DNA of 64,000 bases, taken from assembly GCA_008690995.1 (NCBI GenBank), contig VRMN01000007.1, forward strand, positions 682,001 to 746,000. The letters are read 5' to 3'. Positions within the stretch are counted from its first letter, which is position 1, and every line of letters starts with the position of its first letter. Below the pieces are notes generated by a model. That model was given only the letters and a program-made list of their open reading frames with translations, did no database searches and had not been told where the DNA came from. This document shows, piece by piece, positions 51,704 to 62,209 of the stretch. The position numbers and the translations under genes are program-made. The stretch is from Porphyridium purpureum (Eukaryota; Rhodophyta; Bangiophyceae; Porphyridiales; Porphyridiaceae).

Positions 51704-53665
51704 ATGATGAGGAGGGTGGCGGGCGGTAGCGGTGCGGCGGGCTCTGTGCGAGACGCAGACGCTGGGTCTGAGTGCGCGGAGCCGCCGGCGCTGCTTGTCA
51801 AGCCGCTGGAATTGCCCGCGGAAAGTAGTGCGGATGAAGACGACGACGACGACGATGACGACGATGATGAGGATGACTACTTTGACGGATCGAATGTGGC
51901 CGGCTTGATTATGACCCCGGCGACGGCGGGCGTCAACGAGGACCTGCAGAACATGCGCGGCGGGACGGGGCCCACCACGCCGCGTGTGCCGTGGCAGGGC
52001 GCCGCGTGGCGCCATCAGAATGAGCTGCTCGGCAGCAGGGAGATGTTCTCGCGCGAGCCTTCAGTGCGCAACTTGGCGATGCGCACGGCGTCGCATTCAC
52101 AACTGCTTTCTCTCCCGTCTTCGTCGCGCCCCCAGTCCGCGCACTCGCCTGTAGTTGTGTCGAAAAGTGCCGGTCACGCGAGCCCAAGTCTGGCCGCGGC
52201 CGCAGGCATGTGGTCCCAAGGACAACTGCCAGCCACCAGGGACCGTGAGCAGGCATTGTCACCGGAAGCGATGGGCTTCATTCAGCTGGGCGCCAGCGTG
52301 CACCAAGGACCGAGCGATTCCGCATCGCCCATGCCGGAGCCGGTGCCGCCGGCCAGTCTTGGCCAGTTTTCGCCGCAACGCAAACCGTCTCTTCTGCGGC
52401 TAGATTTAGATGCCGCTTCAGATGCGGAGCGAGTCGAGGACGCACAGCAGCCGGCGGACGAACTATCGCTCTCGCCTCGCAGTGCGCAGGATGTCGGCTG
52501 CTCACCACGAGACGTGCCAAAGTCGCGCGGCGGCGCCACCGGCAACTCCTATCTTCTCAGTATTGGCACACCTTCATCTCCGCGCTCGTTGCGCACGTCG
52601 CGCAATTTGAACACCGAGCTGGCACGCTCGCAAAGGTCGCGGTCTGTTTCGCGCTCTAGGTCGCGGTCAAACAGTAAGCGGCTTGGACGCGAACAGTCGC
52701 TGTCAGAAATGGCCGCACGGGGCGCTTCCCTGACTGCCAAGTCAACGGGAGTGACGTTGGCTTCGCCGCGGCTAGAATCATACCGCCAGAATGTAGGCGT
52801 TCATCCAGATGGCCCCCCCAGCGGCACATCGGGATGGCCGGCAGAGGCTCATGGCGGTGGAGCACCACTGCAAGGCAATGCATCCAATGCCGCTGGTGCC
52901 ACAGCAGCGGCAGGCGGACAGAAAAAGGTGATGGCACATTCTATTCAACCTGAACCTTTCATGCCGTTTGATGCGGTCCACGTCATGCCATCAATGGATG
53001 CAGACGGATCCACTTTTGAAGCGTCAAAGCTCGCACCGGACCAATTAAGCTCACTGCGCGGAGTTGCGAGCCCCGACCGGCCTACGGCCAGTAAGTACGT
53101 GTTGGCGCCCGACGGCGAGTCATCACCGCGGGGTAACCCATCCGTACATGCATACTCTCAGAACCCAGATGCGTCGGCGCAAAGATTGTCTGGTATGGGA
53201 GGGCGGCTAGGATCGATACGATCACCCAGCCATCGGCACTCCTCTTCAAACCCCGTGCACGGCGGCAGCGGGCGGATATTTTCACCATTGTCTTCAGGCC
53301 GTCTAAGAATGGGCGGTGTGAGCTCAGCTGCAGCGAGCGAAGCTGCAAAGTCGGGCGAGGATGGAGAGGCGTCTGGCGGTAACCAAAAACTTGGCCCGCT
53401 TGCTTCGCTGAACGCAAGCGCTCGTGGAGCGCTGGACTCGCTCACTGGCGGCTCACGGCGGAACACAAATGAGAACATGACCGACGCGCCGACCGTCTCA
53501 GCTACGGCGCCGGGAGCGGCACGTAGAGACAAAGACCGCAATGGACCACCAGAAGGCGCCGCTCAAGTGTCGACATCCGCATCGACGAGCTCCGAAGCCA
53601 GCTTTCTGGACGGCAGATTTGCGCAGGGTGTCAGGAAGCTCTTTAATAAAAAAGGCCGCAAGTGA
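51704..53665 (+). CDS. hypothetical disordered Ser-rich protein
   Basis: The 653-aa frame starts with two ATG codons at 51704. It is almost wholly low complexity: an acidic Asp run at about residues 45-64 encoded by a GAC/GAT repeat, many SP and TP sites, an SR-type stretch (RSRSVSRSRSRSNSKR) near residue 310, and a basic C-terminus (FAQGVRKLFNKKGRK) that looks like an amphipathic membrane- or nucleic-acid-binding helix. Numerous SPR/SSPR sites suggest phospho-regulation. No domain is recognised. Codon bias and length support a real gene. Its promoter region faces the Tc1 element and the GT61 promoter. Confidence 0.7.
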   Translation: MMRRVAGGSGAAGSVRDADAGSECAEPPALLVKPLELPAESSADEDDDDDDDDDDEDDYFDGSNVAGLIMTPATAGVNEDLQNMRGGTGPTTPRVPWQGAAWRHQNELLGSREMFSREPSVRNLAMRTASHSQLLSLPSSSRPQSAHSPVVVSKSAGHASPSLAAAAGMWSQGQLPATRDREQALSPEAMGFIQLGASVHQGPSDSASPMPEPVPPASLGQFSPQRKPSLLRLDLDAASDAERVEDAQQPADELSLSPRSAQDVGCSPRDVPKSRGGATGNSYLLSIGTPSSPRSLRTSRNLNTELARSQRSRSVSRSRSRSNSKRLGREQSLSEMAARGASLTAKSTGVTLASPRLESYRQNVGVHPDGPPSGTSGWPAEAHGGGAPLQGNASNAAGATAAAGGQKKVMAHSIQPEPFMPFDAVHVMPSMDADGSTFEASKLAPDQLSSLRGVASPDRPTASKYVLAPDGESSPRGNPSVHAYSQNPDASAQRLSGMGGRLGSIRSPSHRHSSSNPVHGGSGRIFSPLSSGRLRMGGVSSAAASEAAKSGEDGEASGGNQKLGPLASLNASARGALDSLTGGSRRNTNENMTDAPTVSATAPGAARRDKDRNGPPEGAAQVSTSASTSSEASFLDGRFAQGVRKLFNKKGRK

Positions 53666-53952
53666 TTTCGTGAATCACGTTTCTCTCCGCGACGTCAGCT
53701 GAAGGCGAGCCGCAAAAAGCCACTTTACCACCATCACGTTCTCATGGCGCAGTTGTGCGGGTCGCCGCGAGCGCAAATAATTCGCACATCTTTCTTCGCG
53801 GCTGCAGTTTTGAGGTCCAGATACTGCACTGCTGTCGAACGCAGTCTCGTTGTGCGGCGTCCGGTCTGCAGCTCCTGGGCACGTCCATGTGCCAGCACGA
53901 CTCGACCATGTCACGCAGCTGCAAGTCTGCATTGCATTCACCCAATCTTTCG

Positions 53953-54043
53953 CTCGTTTTATCGGCTCGGTTTATCGGCTCGGTTTATCGGCTCGGTTTA
54001 TCGGCTCGTTTTATCGGCTCGGTTTATCGGCTCGGTTTATCGG
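53953..54043. repeat. 13-bp tandem repeat x7 upstream of UTP13
   Basis: Seven units of CTCGGTTTATCGG (two units have T for the second G), ending 128 bases before the UTP13 ATG. The core TTATCGG is the reverse complement of the CCGATAA motif seen in other promoters here, so the array may be a regulatory cluster and not a neutral minisatellite. Confidence 0.9.
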
Positions 54044-54171
54044 TTCATGTCGTGCGCCGGCGTGCGCACGGGGGGGGAAGGGGACAAAGAAGGAAGCTTT
54101 GAAGAGCGTGTGGTGTGCGGAGCGATCCATGCCTGCATCTGCGCTGGCATTGGCTGCACGCGCGCGTCATC

Positions 54172-57100
54172 ATGGGCAAGCTGGACATATCGCCTCCTCG
54201 GGACGAGTGGAAAGGCGTGAGTCGCGTGTTTCGCAGCGATGCGCGCGCGAGTCTGCGCCCGTTCTTCACACATGGTGAGCCGTGTTCGGCTCTGTTGGTC
54301 GCTGCGGAAGACGAGACGATTCGCGGCCATCCAGAGTCTGGGTCTGTCTCCCGCGCGGCTTGGCAAGAGACTAATGCGCAGGATGTCAGCTTGGTGGCGT
54401 TGCCGTGCGATGATGCCGTGTCACTCATTGCATACGTGAAGCGGAAGCGCAAGACGCGCGCACCGCGAACGGGCGCTTTTACTGACTACTCGGCGCACAT
54501 GCTGGCACGCGTATGCCCACGTGTGGAAGATGGCGTAGTTTGCGTCGCCATGTCTTCGTTTGCACATCGGATGGTCGTGGGACTGAGCTCAGGCTGGTGC
54601 GTGGTTTACCAGCTCGCCCGCGATTATTTGCGCGCGGCGGCGTTGTCTGGTGATCTCGAGCAGGAACCCAAGCTGCGAGGCAGCTCTGGAGCGGAAAATG
54701 CTGAAAAAGAAGTGCACGTGCTCAGGTCCTATCGGCCGTGGCACGATCCAAGCGTCATGACGGTGCGCGCGTGCATGTCCGACGATGGCACGTTGTTTGC
54801 GCTGGGCTCGTCAGACGGATGCGTGCAGGTATTCGATGTGAGTGCCGGATATGCCGTGCACACGTTCGAGGTCAGTAAGGGAAGCCGAATATGCACGCTC
54901 AAGTTCTTACCCAGCAACATCGCTGCCACTGCGCTGCTACGCGAAGAAAGTGCGAGCCAGAACAGGAGCAGCATAATTTTTGCCTGCGCTGAAGACGGAA
55001 CGATCATACAGTTCAGTGTGTTGCGCGGCGAGCGGAGCGTGTTTCGGAGCGGTCAAAAGGATGAAGGCATGCCTGCGTCCGCCATGACGCTGTGCTTTGT
55101 CAACCATTCCTCATGGTTGGTTTGTGGCGGGCGGGACAAGACGCTCTCCGTGTGGGATATTGCGTCGCACAAGTTGATGCGCACGGTCGTGACGAACGAA
55201 GCGGTAGACTGTCTAGCAAGCCTTCCGGGCGAGCAGGTTGTTGTGGTTACCGGCGGAGAGTCCGGGAGGCTCACATTCTGGCACTGTGGAACCGGATCCG
55301 CCTTTGGCTCGATCATGCGCCTGGCCGGGTCACCGGGACCCATGACATCGTTGCTGGCACTGCAAGATGCATCCGCTTTGCTTGTAAGTATGGTTGACCA
55401 GACGCTCATCTTTATGGAGCGAGAGCGAGGGCACGACGCAGCAGCTCAGACGCCGGTGCCAGCCTCGGCACCGGTCTCGCGGTCGCTCACACTTGCCGGC
55501 AACCTGGATGAAGTATATGATGTGCGTGTCTCGCACGGAGGAGATGCCCTATTTCTCGCAACAAACAGCGCGCAATTACACATGTTTGCCTGGAACTACA
55601 CGCCAGGTGCACTGGGCCACGAGCAAGAGACTGATCATCCACCAAGCGCTGAGATTCCGCCACGACTCGCAGCCGGCGCAGGCCACGAGGATAATTTGCT
55701 CGCGCTAGATGCAAATGCCCACGTGGTTGTCACGGTATCGCGAGACAAAAGCTTACGCGTATGGAGGCATCAGGACCACCACTCGCGTAACGCTAGTGCT
55801 CCAAAGTCGGGTACTTCAGCAGGCAGCGCCATTATTGAGCCACTGGCGGTAGCGCGCGGACACGTGGAAAGCGTGGGGGCTGTGGCACTAACTCAAAAGG
55901 AGCCTTATTTTGCAGTTACGGGCAGCGCCGACAAGACACTCAAACTGTGGGATATCGACGCGCGTGTGTATACCGCGCCTGTGGCCATCGAACCAAAAAA
56001 GAATGGCAGGGCGAACGCCGTCGCGGGCGAACTTCCGCAATTGTCTGCAAGGTGGACTGTGCTTGCGCACAAGAAAGAAGTGAACTGCGTGGCGATCTCA
56101 CCAGACCGGAAGTTGGTGTGCAGTGGCTCGCAAGACCGCGTCGTCAAGCTGTGGGCCGCAGAAAGTGGGGATTTGGTTGTGGAATTCCCAGGGCACAAGC
56201 GAGGGATCTGGTCGGTTGCGTTTTCGCCAGGCGATCGCGTCGTTTTGTCTGCGTCCGGTGACCAGACGGTGCGCATATGGAGCATTGCATCTGGTACATG
56301 CCTTCGAACTTTAGACGGGCACAGCAGCGGTGTTCTACGCGCTGTATTTTTCCCGCGTAGCAGTGGTGCACAGGTCGCCTCGTGTGCTGCTGATGGAGTC
56401 ATCAAAATCTGGCTCGCGAAGGACGGAAGCTGCGTGTCTACACTTGACGCGCATGACGCGCGCGCCTGGGCGCTCACTGCCACCGGAGGCACGAGTGCCG
56501 GCATCATGCTCGTGTCAGCCGGTGCTGATGGCTCTGTTTTAACGTGGAAAGATGTAACCGAGGAAGAAGAAGCCGCGCAGGCCAAAGCGGAGCAGGACGA
56601 GGCTCTGAAAGAGCAGTACATGGCGAATGCTGCGCGCAAGAGCGACTGGGCCACTGCAATTGCGACGGCGCTGGATTTGAATCGACCAAGAAAACTTGCA
56701 GAAATCCTGGAACAAGCATTGCGCCATGCGCGCTCCCGTGGAAGCGTCAATGCCGATATGCACACTATTTCCCTCGCACTCTTCCCTGATGTACCGAGTG
56801 ACGAGGAAGAAGCAGTTTTGATGACGAGGCTCGGGCGTTTAGTTCAATGCTGCGTGGATTGGAATAGCCTGGGTAGTACAGCTGTGCTCGCGCATCTTGT
56901 GCTCCGACAGCTGCTGGTCCAAAACGCATGGGCTCGAGGACACATCGCCGCGTGTGTGACAGATAATGAGCGCCTAGTGCACGAAGCGTTAGTTGCGTAT
57001 ACGGATCGACATTATCGCCGCATCTGCCAAGTCGCTACGCAAGCCCACTACTTTGACTACATCGCGTCGTGCCTTGGCAGCCTCGGCGCCGGCGAGCACG

Positions 57101-57462
57101 TGGATGAGGCGGCCCTGTTCCACAGAAGTGACCAGCTGCCCCAGACCGAGGCACTTGCAACCAGCGAGGTGACCACAAGTAATGACCTGCGCGATGCGCA
57201 AGCACATGACCAGTCCAACTCTGACTCTGAAATCGAAAAATCGGATGAGTCATTGGATAGTACGCCATCTCGGGAATCCGTTCCTGTCGTAGCGGCGCCT
57301 TCTCTAGCTGCCCGCGCGATGCAGAATAAGATGCATGCTCGATCGCGACGTACATCGATGAGAGATGTGCGCGCCAGTCCCGCCGAACGGTCGAGTCCAC
57401 GCAGCGCTCTCAGCTTCGTACCACGAAAGAGGAGGGCCGTGGCAAACAAGTTTGTGTCTTGA
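54172..57462 (+). CDS. UTP13: UTP13/TBL3-like WD40 protein of the small-subunit processome
   Basis: UTP13 belongs to the UTP-B complex that binds the 5' external transcribed spacer of pre-rRNA in the nucleolus. The 1,096-aa product starts at the first ATG (54172). Residues about 100-795 form a long array of WD repeats, with clear GH...WD units such as VSRDKSLRVWRHQ, GSADKTLKLWDID, CSGSQDRVVKLWAAE, SASGDQTVRIWSI and SCAADGVIKIWLA, enough for two propellers. Residues about 796-965 match the Utp13 C-terminal helical domain (EQYMANAARKSDWATAIATALDLNRPRKLAEIL). An extra basic, Ser-rich tail (about 130 residues) makes it longer than yeast Utp13 (817 aa). A 13-bp repeat array lies just upstream. Confidence 0.93.
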   Translation: MGKLDISPPRDEWKGVSRVFRSDARASLRPFFTHGEPCSALLVAAEDETIRGHPESGSVSRAAWQETNAQDVSLVALPCDDAVSLIAYVKRKRKTRAPRTGAFTDYSAHMLARVCPRVEDGVVCVAMSSFAHRMVVGLSSGWCVVYQLARDYLRAAALSGDLEQEPKLRGSSGAENAEKEVHVLRSYRPWHDPSVMTVRACMSDDGTLFALGSSDGCVQVFDVSAGYAVHTFEVSKGSRICTLKFLPSNIAATALLREESASQNRSSIIFACAEDGTIIQFSVLRGERSVFRSGQKDEGMPASAMTLCFVNHSSWLVCGGRDKTLSVWDIASHKLMRTVVTNEAVDCLASLPGEQVVVVTGGESGRLTFWHCGTGSAFGSIMRLAGSPGPMTSLLALQDASALLVSMVDQTLIFMERERGHDAAAQTPVPASAPVSRSLTLAGNLDEVYDVRVSHGGDALFLATNSAQLHMFAWNYTPGALGHEQETDHPPSAEIPPRLAAGAGHEDNLLALDANAHVVVTVSRDKSLRVWRHQDHHSRNASAPKSGTSAGSAIIEPLAVARGHVESVGAVALTQKEPYFAVTGSADKTLKLWDIDARVYTAPVAIEPKKNGRANAVAGELPQLSARWTVLAHKKEVNCVAISPDRKLVCSGSQDRVVKLWAAESGDLVVEFPGHKRGIWSVAFSPGDRVVLSASGDQTVRIWSIASGTCLRTLDGHSSGVLRAVFFPRSSGAQVASCAADGVIKIWLAKDGSCVSTLDAHDARAWALTATGGTSAGIMLVSAGADGSVLTWKDVTEEEEAAQAKAEQDEALKEQYMANAARKSDWATAIATALDLNRPRKLAEILEQALRHARSRGSVNADMHTISLALFPDVPSDEEEAVLMTRLGRLVQCCVDWNSLGSTAVLAHLVLRQLLVQNAWARGHIAACVTDNERLVHEALVAYTDRHYRRICQVATQAHYFDYIASCLGSLGAGEHVDEAALFHRSDQLPQTEALATSEVTTSNDLRDAQAHDQSNSDSEIEKSDESLDSTPSRESVPVVAAPSLAARAMQNKMHARSRRTSMRDVRASPAERSSPRSALSFVPRKRRAVANKFVS

Positions 57463-57961
57463 AGGACCCTTTCGTGGCCTCTTTCTGCTGTACACTTGCA
57501 CAGACTCGAGCGGCGTGGCAGTTCTGCAGACGAATAGGTCAGAAGAGAAAGAAAGTAATGCACACCAACAAACAGGTCTGAACGGTAGAGTTGTAAAGTT
57601 AGTTGTCTTCTTGTCCCGGGATCTCGAATGATGCACGATTCACATTCGTTGCACGGTCCTTGCGCAGCTCAGATACTATCTAGCAATCAATTGTGATGAC
57701 CGATCAGCGGACGAGGCGCAACGCGCCTTCATCTTCACGCCTATTGCTTTTTGAATTCGTCCAATTGTGATTCATCAGTTTGTTTATGCGCGCGAGAATG
57801 GGCAGAAGACGACGCAGCCGACGGAATGTGGTCGCCGCAGGTGTAGTGATCACGTTTAAAAACTTACCGTACGCCTTGACTTGCTGGTTTTTTGACATTT
57901 GACCGCCACATTCTGTCGGACCAATGTTCTGCTTTTCAACCACCATCGCTCGCTTTATGGT
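57463..57961. other. intergenic region between convergent UTP13 and ERA genes
   Basis: Contains an 80-codon minus-strand ATG frame (57946-57704; basic product ending LRLVR) that starts only 15 bases beyond the ERA stop. It is most likely 3' UTR sequence, but a tiny downstream gene cannot be excluded. Confidence 0.35.
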
Positions 57962-59401
57962 CTATGCGTCGAAAGACAATCCCCAAGTTTCGTAAAACTT
58001 GGCATTATTCTTCCAGTCTTTGCGCACTTTGACATCTAGAAATAAGTGCACTCGATTATCAAGAATCTTTTCGAGCTCCTTTCGAGCGGCGCTACCAATC
58101 GCCTTGATCTTTGAGCCGCCGCTGCCCACAACAATCAGCTTCTGGCTTTGACGCTCGACCAAAATGTTTTGCGTAATCGCATAGCTGCCGTCCTTAATCT
58201 CCTTGAAACGTTCGGTCTCGACCGCGATCGAATAGGGAATTTCTTGGTGCAAACAGTTCAAAATTGCTTCGCGTGTGACCTCGGCAGCGATAGAGCGCAT
58301 CGGCATATCTGTTGGCATGTCTTCTGGGAACAAGAAGGGACCTTCTGGTATGCTTTGGCGCAGATGCGCCACCAGCTTCTTCACATTCCTTCCGTTGAGC
58401 GCTGAGACTGCAAACAAGCGGTACTCAAGACCATCTGCGATCTGCTCAATGTGCGCCTTTACCTTGTCGAAATCCTCACTCGAGACGAGGTCCACCTTGT
58501 TCAGCACGATCACCATTCGGCCTTGCTGCACTCGGCTCTTGCGTTTTCTGAGCGAGTCGAAAACCTTGGCATACATGGTGAGCTCAACCGGAGGCGCCTC
58601 ACGTCTTTCATTTGCATGATGGGGTGCTTCATCAAATAAGTCAAGCTCGGGCACACTTTGAGCCTGCAAGGTGGTGAGGTGCCGAGCAACCAAGCCGCAG
58701 TCGACGAGAACCACGATGACGTCTGCGTCACTACTGCTGTTCCAGGCTGCCGCGACCATGGCTCGATCGAGTCGCGATTGCGCATCAAACACGCCCGGCG
58801 TGTCCTGGAAAACAATCTGCGTATTCTCCTTGGTGAACACGCCCAGCACCCTGCACCTCGTTGTCTGCACCTTGGGACTGACAATCGCAATTTTCTGCCC
58901 GAGAATCTTGTTCAGAAGCGTCGACTTGCCAGTGTTTGATGGTCCCAGCAGCGCCACAAAGCCGCATCGTGTTTCTCGGCTTTCATCTACCTCCATGGCC
59001 GGCCCAACGTTCTCGAGCACGCTTGCGGGAGTCTGTCCTGTCCTGGCGCTGTCAGCACTCGTTTGATGCATTGCTGTATTCTCCTGCTCCGCAATATCTT
59101 TGGCGACGAGATTGGCCATTGGGCTCGCAGCGCCCACATTGGCAAGTTCAGCCTTGCTCTTGCTAATCTCCTCCTCGTCAAGCAATACGAGCCTCGTCCG
59201 TGTTAGCCGGGCGCGGTCGCATGGACCACGAAACCCAGCATGCCGCGTAACCCTTTCTTCACGACGCGTCCATGCCACGGACCGGCGCATAGAACCCAGC
59301 TGTACGCGGCTTGCCGCGCACACACATGTCGCCTGTGCTTTTGATGACGCCCCGCTGTGTACCAACAGCACGGTATCCCCTCCAAGCAAAAACGCCTCCA
59401 T
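57962..59401 (-). CDS. ERA: organellar ERA-type GTPase
   Basis: ERA is a KH-domain GTPase that chaperones small-subunit ribosome assembly in bacteria, mitochondria and plastids. From the first ATG (59401) the product is 479 aa with a long N-terminal extension (about 160 residues) consistent with an organelle transit peptide. The G-domain has G1 GPSNTGKST near residue 164, switch I QTTRCRVLG, G3 FQDTPGVF and G4 NKVD. The KH domain follows (SQKLIVVGSGGSKIKAIGSAARKEL), and the terminal VKVRKDWKNNAKFYETWGL is the ERA signature. The G-domain carries an insertion with charged residues after VDCGLVARH. Plastid versus mitochondrial targeting is undecided. Confidence 0.94.
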   Translation of the reverse strand: MEAFLLGGDTVLLVHSGASSKAQATCVCAASRVQLGSMRRSVAWTRREERVTRHAGFRGPCDRARLTRTRLVLLDEEEISKSKAELANVGAASPMANLVAKDIAEQENTAMHQTSADSARTGQTPASVLENVGPAMEVDESRETRCGFVALLGPSNTGKSTLLNKILGQKIAIVSPKVQTTRCRVLGVFTKENTQIVFQDTPGVFDAQSRLDRAMVAAAWNSSSDADVIVVLVDCGLVARHLTTLQAQSVPELDLFDEAPHHANERREAPPVELTMYAKVFDSLRKRKSRVQQGRMVIVLNKVDLVSSEDFDKVKAHIEQIADGLEYRLFAVSALNGRNVKKLVAHLRQSIPEGPFLFPEDMPTDMPMRSIAAEVTREAILNCLHQEIPYSIAVETERFKEIKDGSYAITQNILVERQSQKLIVVGSGGSKIKAIGSAARKELEKILDNRVHLFLDVKVRKDWKNNAKFYETWGLSFDA

Positions 59402-59813
59402 CTTTCTCAAGACTCCGTTGCTGTTCTTCAATCTTCCGAACAAGGAAGACAAAACCACAAACACCCAATTCTGCTCGCCCTTTCAGAACGAAATATGCGC
59501 AGCGCCGTGGAGATCACGGCAGGCCGCGTGCTTGTCTGTGCACGTCGCAGCACGCACGCCCACACATACACACGCACACACGCCGAGTTGTCTTGCTTCT
59601 CTTCTCCCCATAACCCGCCGCCCCGCACGCCCGCCGCCGCGCGACAAAACGAACAAAATTAGGGTTTCTCGAGAGTTGGTGTACAGTTATAGTGTACACT
59701 TCGTGGACCGGTTGAGTCGGTAAGCCGGTGGAGCCGATAAGCCGGTTGGAACCGCGTCACGCAACGCGGCAACAACACGGGCTGCCGAGTTTGCGGCGGG
59801 TGATGCGTTGGGC
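59402..59813. promoter_or_regulatory. presumed bidirectional promoter region of ERA and the 59814 frame
   Basis: Motifs seen: a telobox-like TTAGGGTTT (59659-59667), GTACAGT (59681-59687) with GTGTACAC eight bases further, and CCGATAAGCC (59734-59743) inside a run of CCGGT/GCCGG repeats. Teloboxes are common in plant translation-gene promoters; use here is inferred. Confidence 0.4.
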
Positions 59814-60185
59814 ATGGCTACGTTCTGCAGCTTGGACGCTGTGAATCGCACTAGCGCGCTATCACTTGCTCTGTGGCGCACGTTGTATGCTGGATACGGC
59901 GTTCATGCAGACCAGGAGTGTATCAACTTGCGGCCTTCTTGTTCTGGTGTTCGTGATCCGTACGACTTGCGCCTCTACCTGGATCATGCCTCGCCATCCT
60001 CATTTGAAACGAGCGCTCCACCTAGTCCGCACAAAAGTGCTTGGCTGATGCCAGCACGTTCATGTGCGTGCAGCGAGGCTGCCATAGAAGTCGTGACCAA
60101 ATGGTCAGGGCGACTGACCCACGCGCGGGTGTTTGCAAAAATGTCTCCCAATTTCATGCTACTACGTACGGACATAATAATTTAG
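59814..60185 (+). CDS. hypothetical 123-aa protein, possibly a truncated F-box-like N-terminus
   Basis: From the ATG at 59814 the product begins MATFCSLDAVNRTSALSLALWRTLYAGYGVH; the LW-x-x-L-Y pattern after a short helix recalls the end of an F-box. The remainder is Ser/Ala/Arg-rich with no domain. G/C third-position bias is clear at the start and weakens toward the stop, so the gene may have been longer. Assignment to the F-box class is weak. Confidence 0.4.
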   Translation: MATFCSLDAVNRTSALSLALWRTLYAGYGVHADQECINLRPSCSGVRDPYDLRLYLDHASPSSFETSAPPSPHKSAWLMPARSCACSEAAIEVVTKWSGRLTHARVFAKMSPNFMLLRTDIII

Positions 60186-60233
60186 TGGGGGGGTTCAAGC
60201 CTGACGTGAGCGGACAGCAAGCACGCTACAAGT

Positions 60234-60746
60234 TCACGGTGCAAAGACCTTGAGTTGACTTTGAAGCGGTATGCTCCCGTCCTCAAGCCCAAGCGGCTCG
60301 ATGTCATCGTCCAATTCTGAGTTTTCGACCTCGGGAACTGATGCCAGGCTGGAATGGCGCCCCCGGTACTTGATTATTGGTGTTCGGAAGATATCAGCCA
60401 GGCGCGGATAGACTTTTGATTGCTGAGCGTCCGTGCCGACGAGCACAATCGACCCAGCGCTGCATTGTTTGGAGACTCTTTCTTTCGGAACCATTGAACT
60501 TGGGGTTTGCTCGGACGGCAGGGAACTGCTCCGCTTGACGCATACGGGATTGTCCGTGTCCGGCGCTTGCTTGAGAACCAGGCCACACCCGGGCTCCTCC
60601 ACCTGTTGTTTCGAAGTCCACCCTGCAAATGTCATGTCGGCGCTGGTCTTTGACTGTCGCTCGTCTTTTGCAGAGTACCAAGACTGCATCATCGGGTCCG
60701 GCGTCCTCTCGTTCAAGTGCGAGAGGTGCTTGGTATCGTGAAGCAT
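60234..60746 (-). CDS. hypothetical 170-aa protein
   Basis: ATG at 60746, stop at 60234. The product is hydrophilic, Ser/Glu/Lys-rich, without membrane segments. Its C-terminal half includes SIVLVGTDAQQSKVYPRLADIF and SLASVPEVENSELDDDIEPLG. The SVPEVE motif followed by acidic residues is echoed at the C-terminus of the protein at 62210-63019 (FSIPEVDEEMG). No family is recognised. It converges on the 59814 frame with 48 bases between stops. Confidence 0.45.
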   Translation of the reverse strand: MLHDTKHLSHLNERTPDPMMQSWYSAKDERQSKTSADMTFAGWTSKQQVEEPGCGLVLKQAPDTDNPVCVKRSSSLPSEQTPSSMVPKERVSKQCSAGSIVLVGTDAQQSKVYPRLADIFRTPIIKYRGRHSSLASVPEVENSELDDDIEPLGLEDGSIPLQSQLKVFAP

Positions 60747-61921
60747 TCGGACATCATAGCTTTTATCCGTGAGCACGTGTGACGCACATCGCCAAGTGTA
60801 CGTTAGCCACGTCACCGTGCGTCTGTGCACGCACCGCGGCGTTGCCGGGCGGACTCCGCCGCGGCACGTGGCGCCAAAGATACGGCACGACGCGCGGTGT
60901 AACACCGCGCGCACGCACCGCGACCCGGTCCATCACGTCCACACACAAGCTCTCTCACCCACCGAGCATGCACACACCTTTTCCATGCCCCACCGCCATC
61001 ACGCGCTCCTGCCACATCAATGAGACGGAAAAATAATCCAAAACGGTGAAAACCAGAAAATCCTCGCACGGCTGCTTCCAGTTCTGATAAGTAAGCTTTG
61101 TGCACCCACTCACCCAACCCACGAAATATAATCAACAAAATACGGTTTACCGATATTTTGAGTTTGGTGAGTAGGAGTAAGTGACATGCGCGCTGTCTAT
61201 TTTTGTCCTTTGCTTTGCTTGCTCTCTTCCTCTTTCTTGCTTTTCCGCCTGTAATTGACAGTGACGTGTATGGCACACGCTCGACTTTACACTCACGTTG
61301 GTTGCACTGATGTAGACGGTAAGAACAGCGACATAATCACGCGATATTTATCCGCCGGGTTGAATCAGAAAGATACAATAATGGAAAGAGAATGAGAGAG
61401 AGAAGGGATCATGATCATCGGCAGCAGGTCATCGTCGCTTGCAGTGGATGATGCCTTTCATTTCGACGCTGTGCGTTTCGCTGAGGAGCGCACAGCGCGG
61501 CTGAATACAGACGTGCCGCGTGCGAAACTTGAAAGGCCTACTTGGTGGTGAGTGCCGCTGTACCTTCATGCGTGGCCATGTCGTGCTTGGGCCACGTGAC
61601 AAGGACGGCGGGAGCGAATCGATGCAAGGTGGAGATACGACGTGAGGCATAAAAGCGTGCGCTTGTCAGCGTAGAGTGGAAAACGCAAATGGATCCTCGG
61701 CCAGGTCTCGTTGTCCTTCGTGGCAGAATCAAAACGGTAATTTTATGGCCACAGCCATTATCCAGACGTGGACTATTGATGTACAAATATCTCTGCCGGC
61801 CAGACGGCCCTGGAGGCTCGAAAGCTAGTCGCAAGCCAGAGGCAGGCCATCCCCTTCACCGACACAGAAGATTAGAACGGACGCGGGACATTTTGCCCAC
61901 ACGACAAGCTTTCCGGCAAGT

Positions 61922-61991
<70 letters not shown>

Positions 61992-62209
61992 AAAGCTGAA
62001 AAGGACAGAGCCGCCTCTCCCACCCAAGCCGCGCATTTGTGTTCTTCTCACTCAAACCCAATGGGCATGCCTCGTCCTGCTCACCCTGGATTTGGTGTGG
62101 TGCTCGGTTCGCACGCGCGAAAGAGCGGTCGACGTCCCGTACTTGGGGACAATGAGCAGCTCGTTCACAGTAAAAGTGGACAATCTCTCCAGCTGCAACC
62201 GTCCCGGAT
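60747..62209. other. intergenic gap with microsatellite
   Basis: No gene recognised. Overlapping open frames in the GC-rich part 60750-61030 look like noise. The 61925-61986 dinucleotide tract is listed separately. Confidence 0.4.
61925..61986. repeat. (CA)31 microsatellite
   Basis: An uninterrupted CA/TG tract of 62 bases, flanked on the right by CAGACACA; likely length-polymorphic. Confidence 0.97.

Noticed and set aside
55905-56765. Minus-strand open frame of 286 codons
   Set aside because: Lies wholly within UTP13 in the antisense register of a strongly biased gene.
57704-57946. 80-codon minus-strand ATG frame between UTP13 and ERA
   Set aside because: Too short, no domain, placed where both 3' UTRs should be.
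60812-61276. Minus-strand frame of 154 codons
   Set aside because: Arg/Ala-rich composition typical of GC-rich non-coding DNA, no homology, and it runs through an AT-rich part without codon bias.
61925-61986. CA tract considered as part of a coding gene (His/Thr repeats)
   Set aside because: The surrounding frame has no bias or homology; it is a plain microsatellite.
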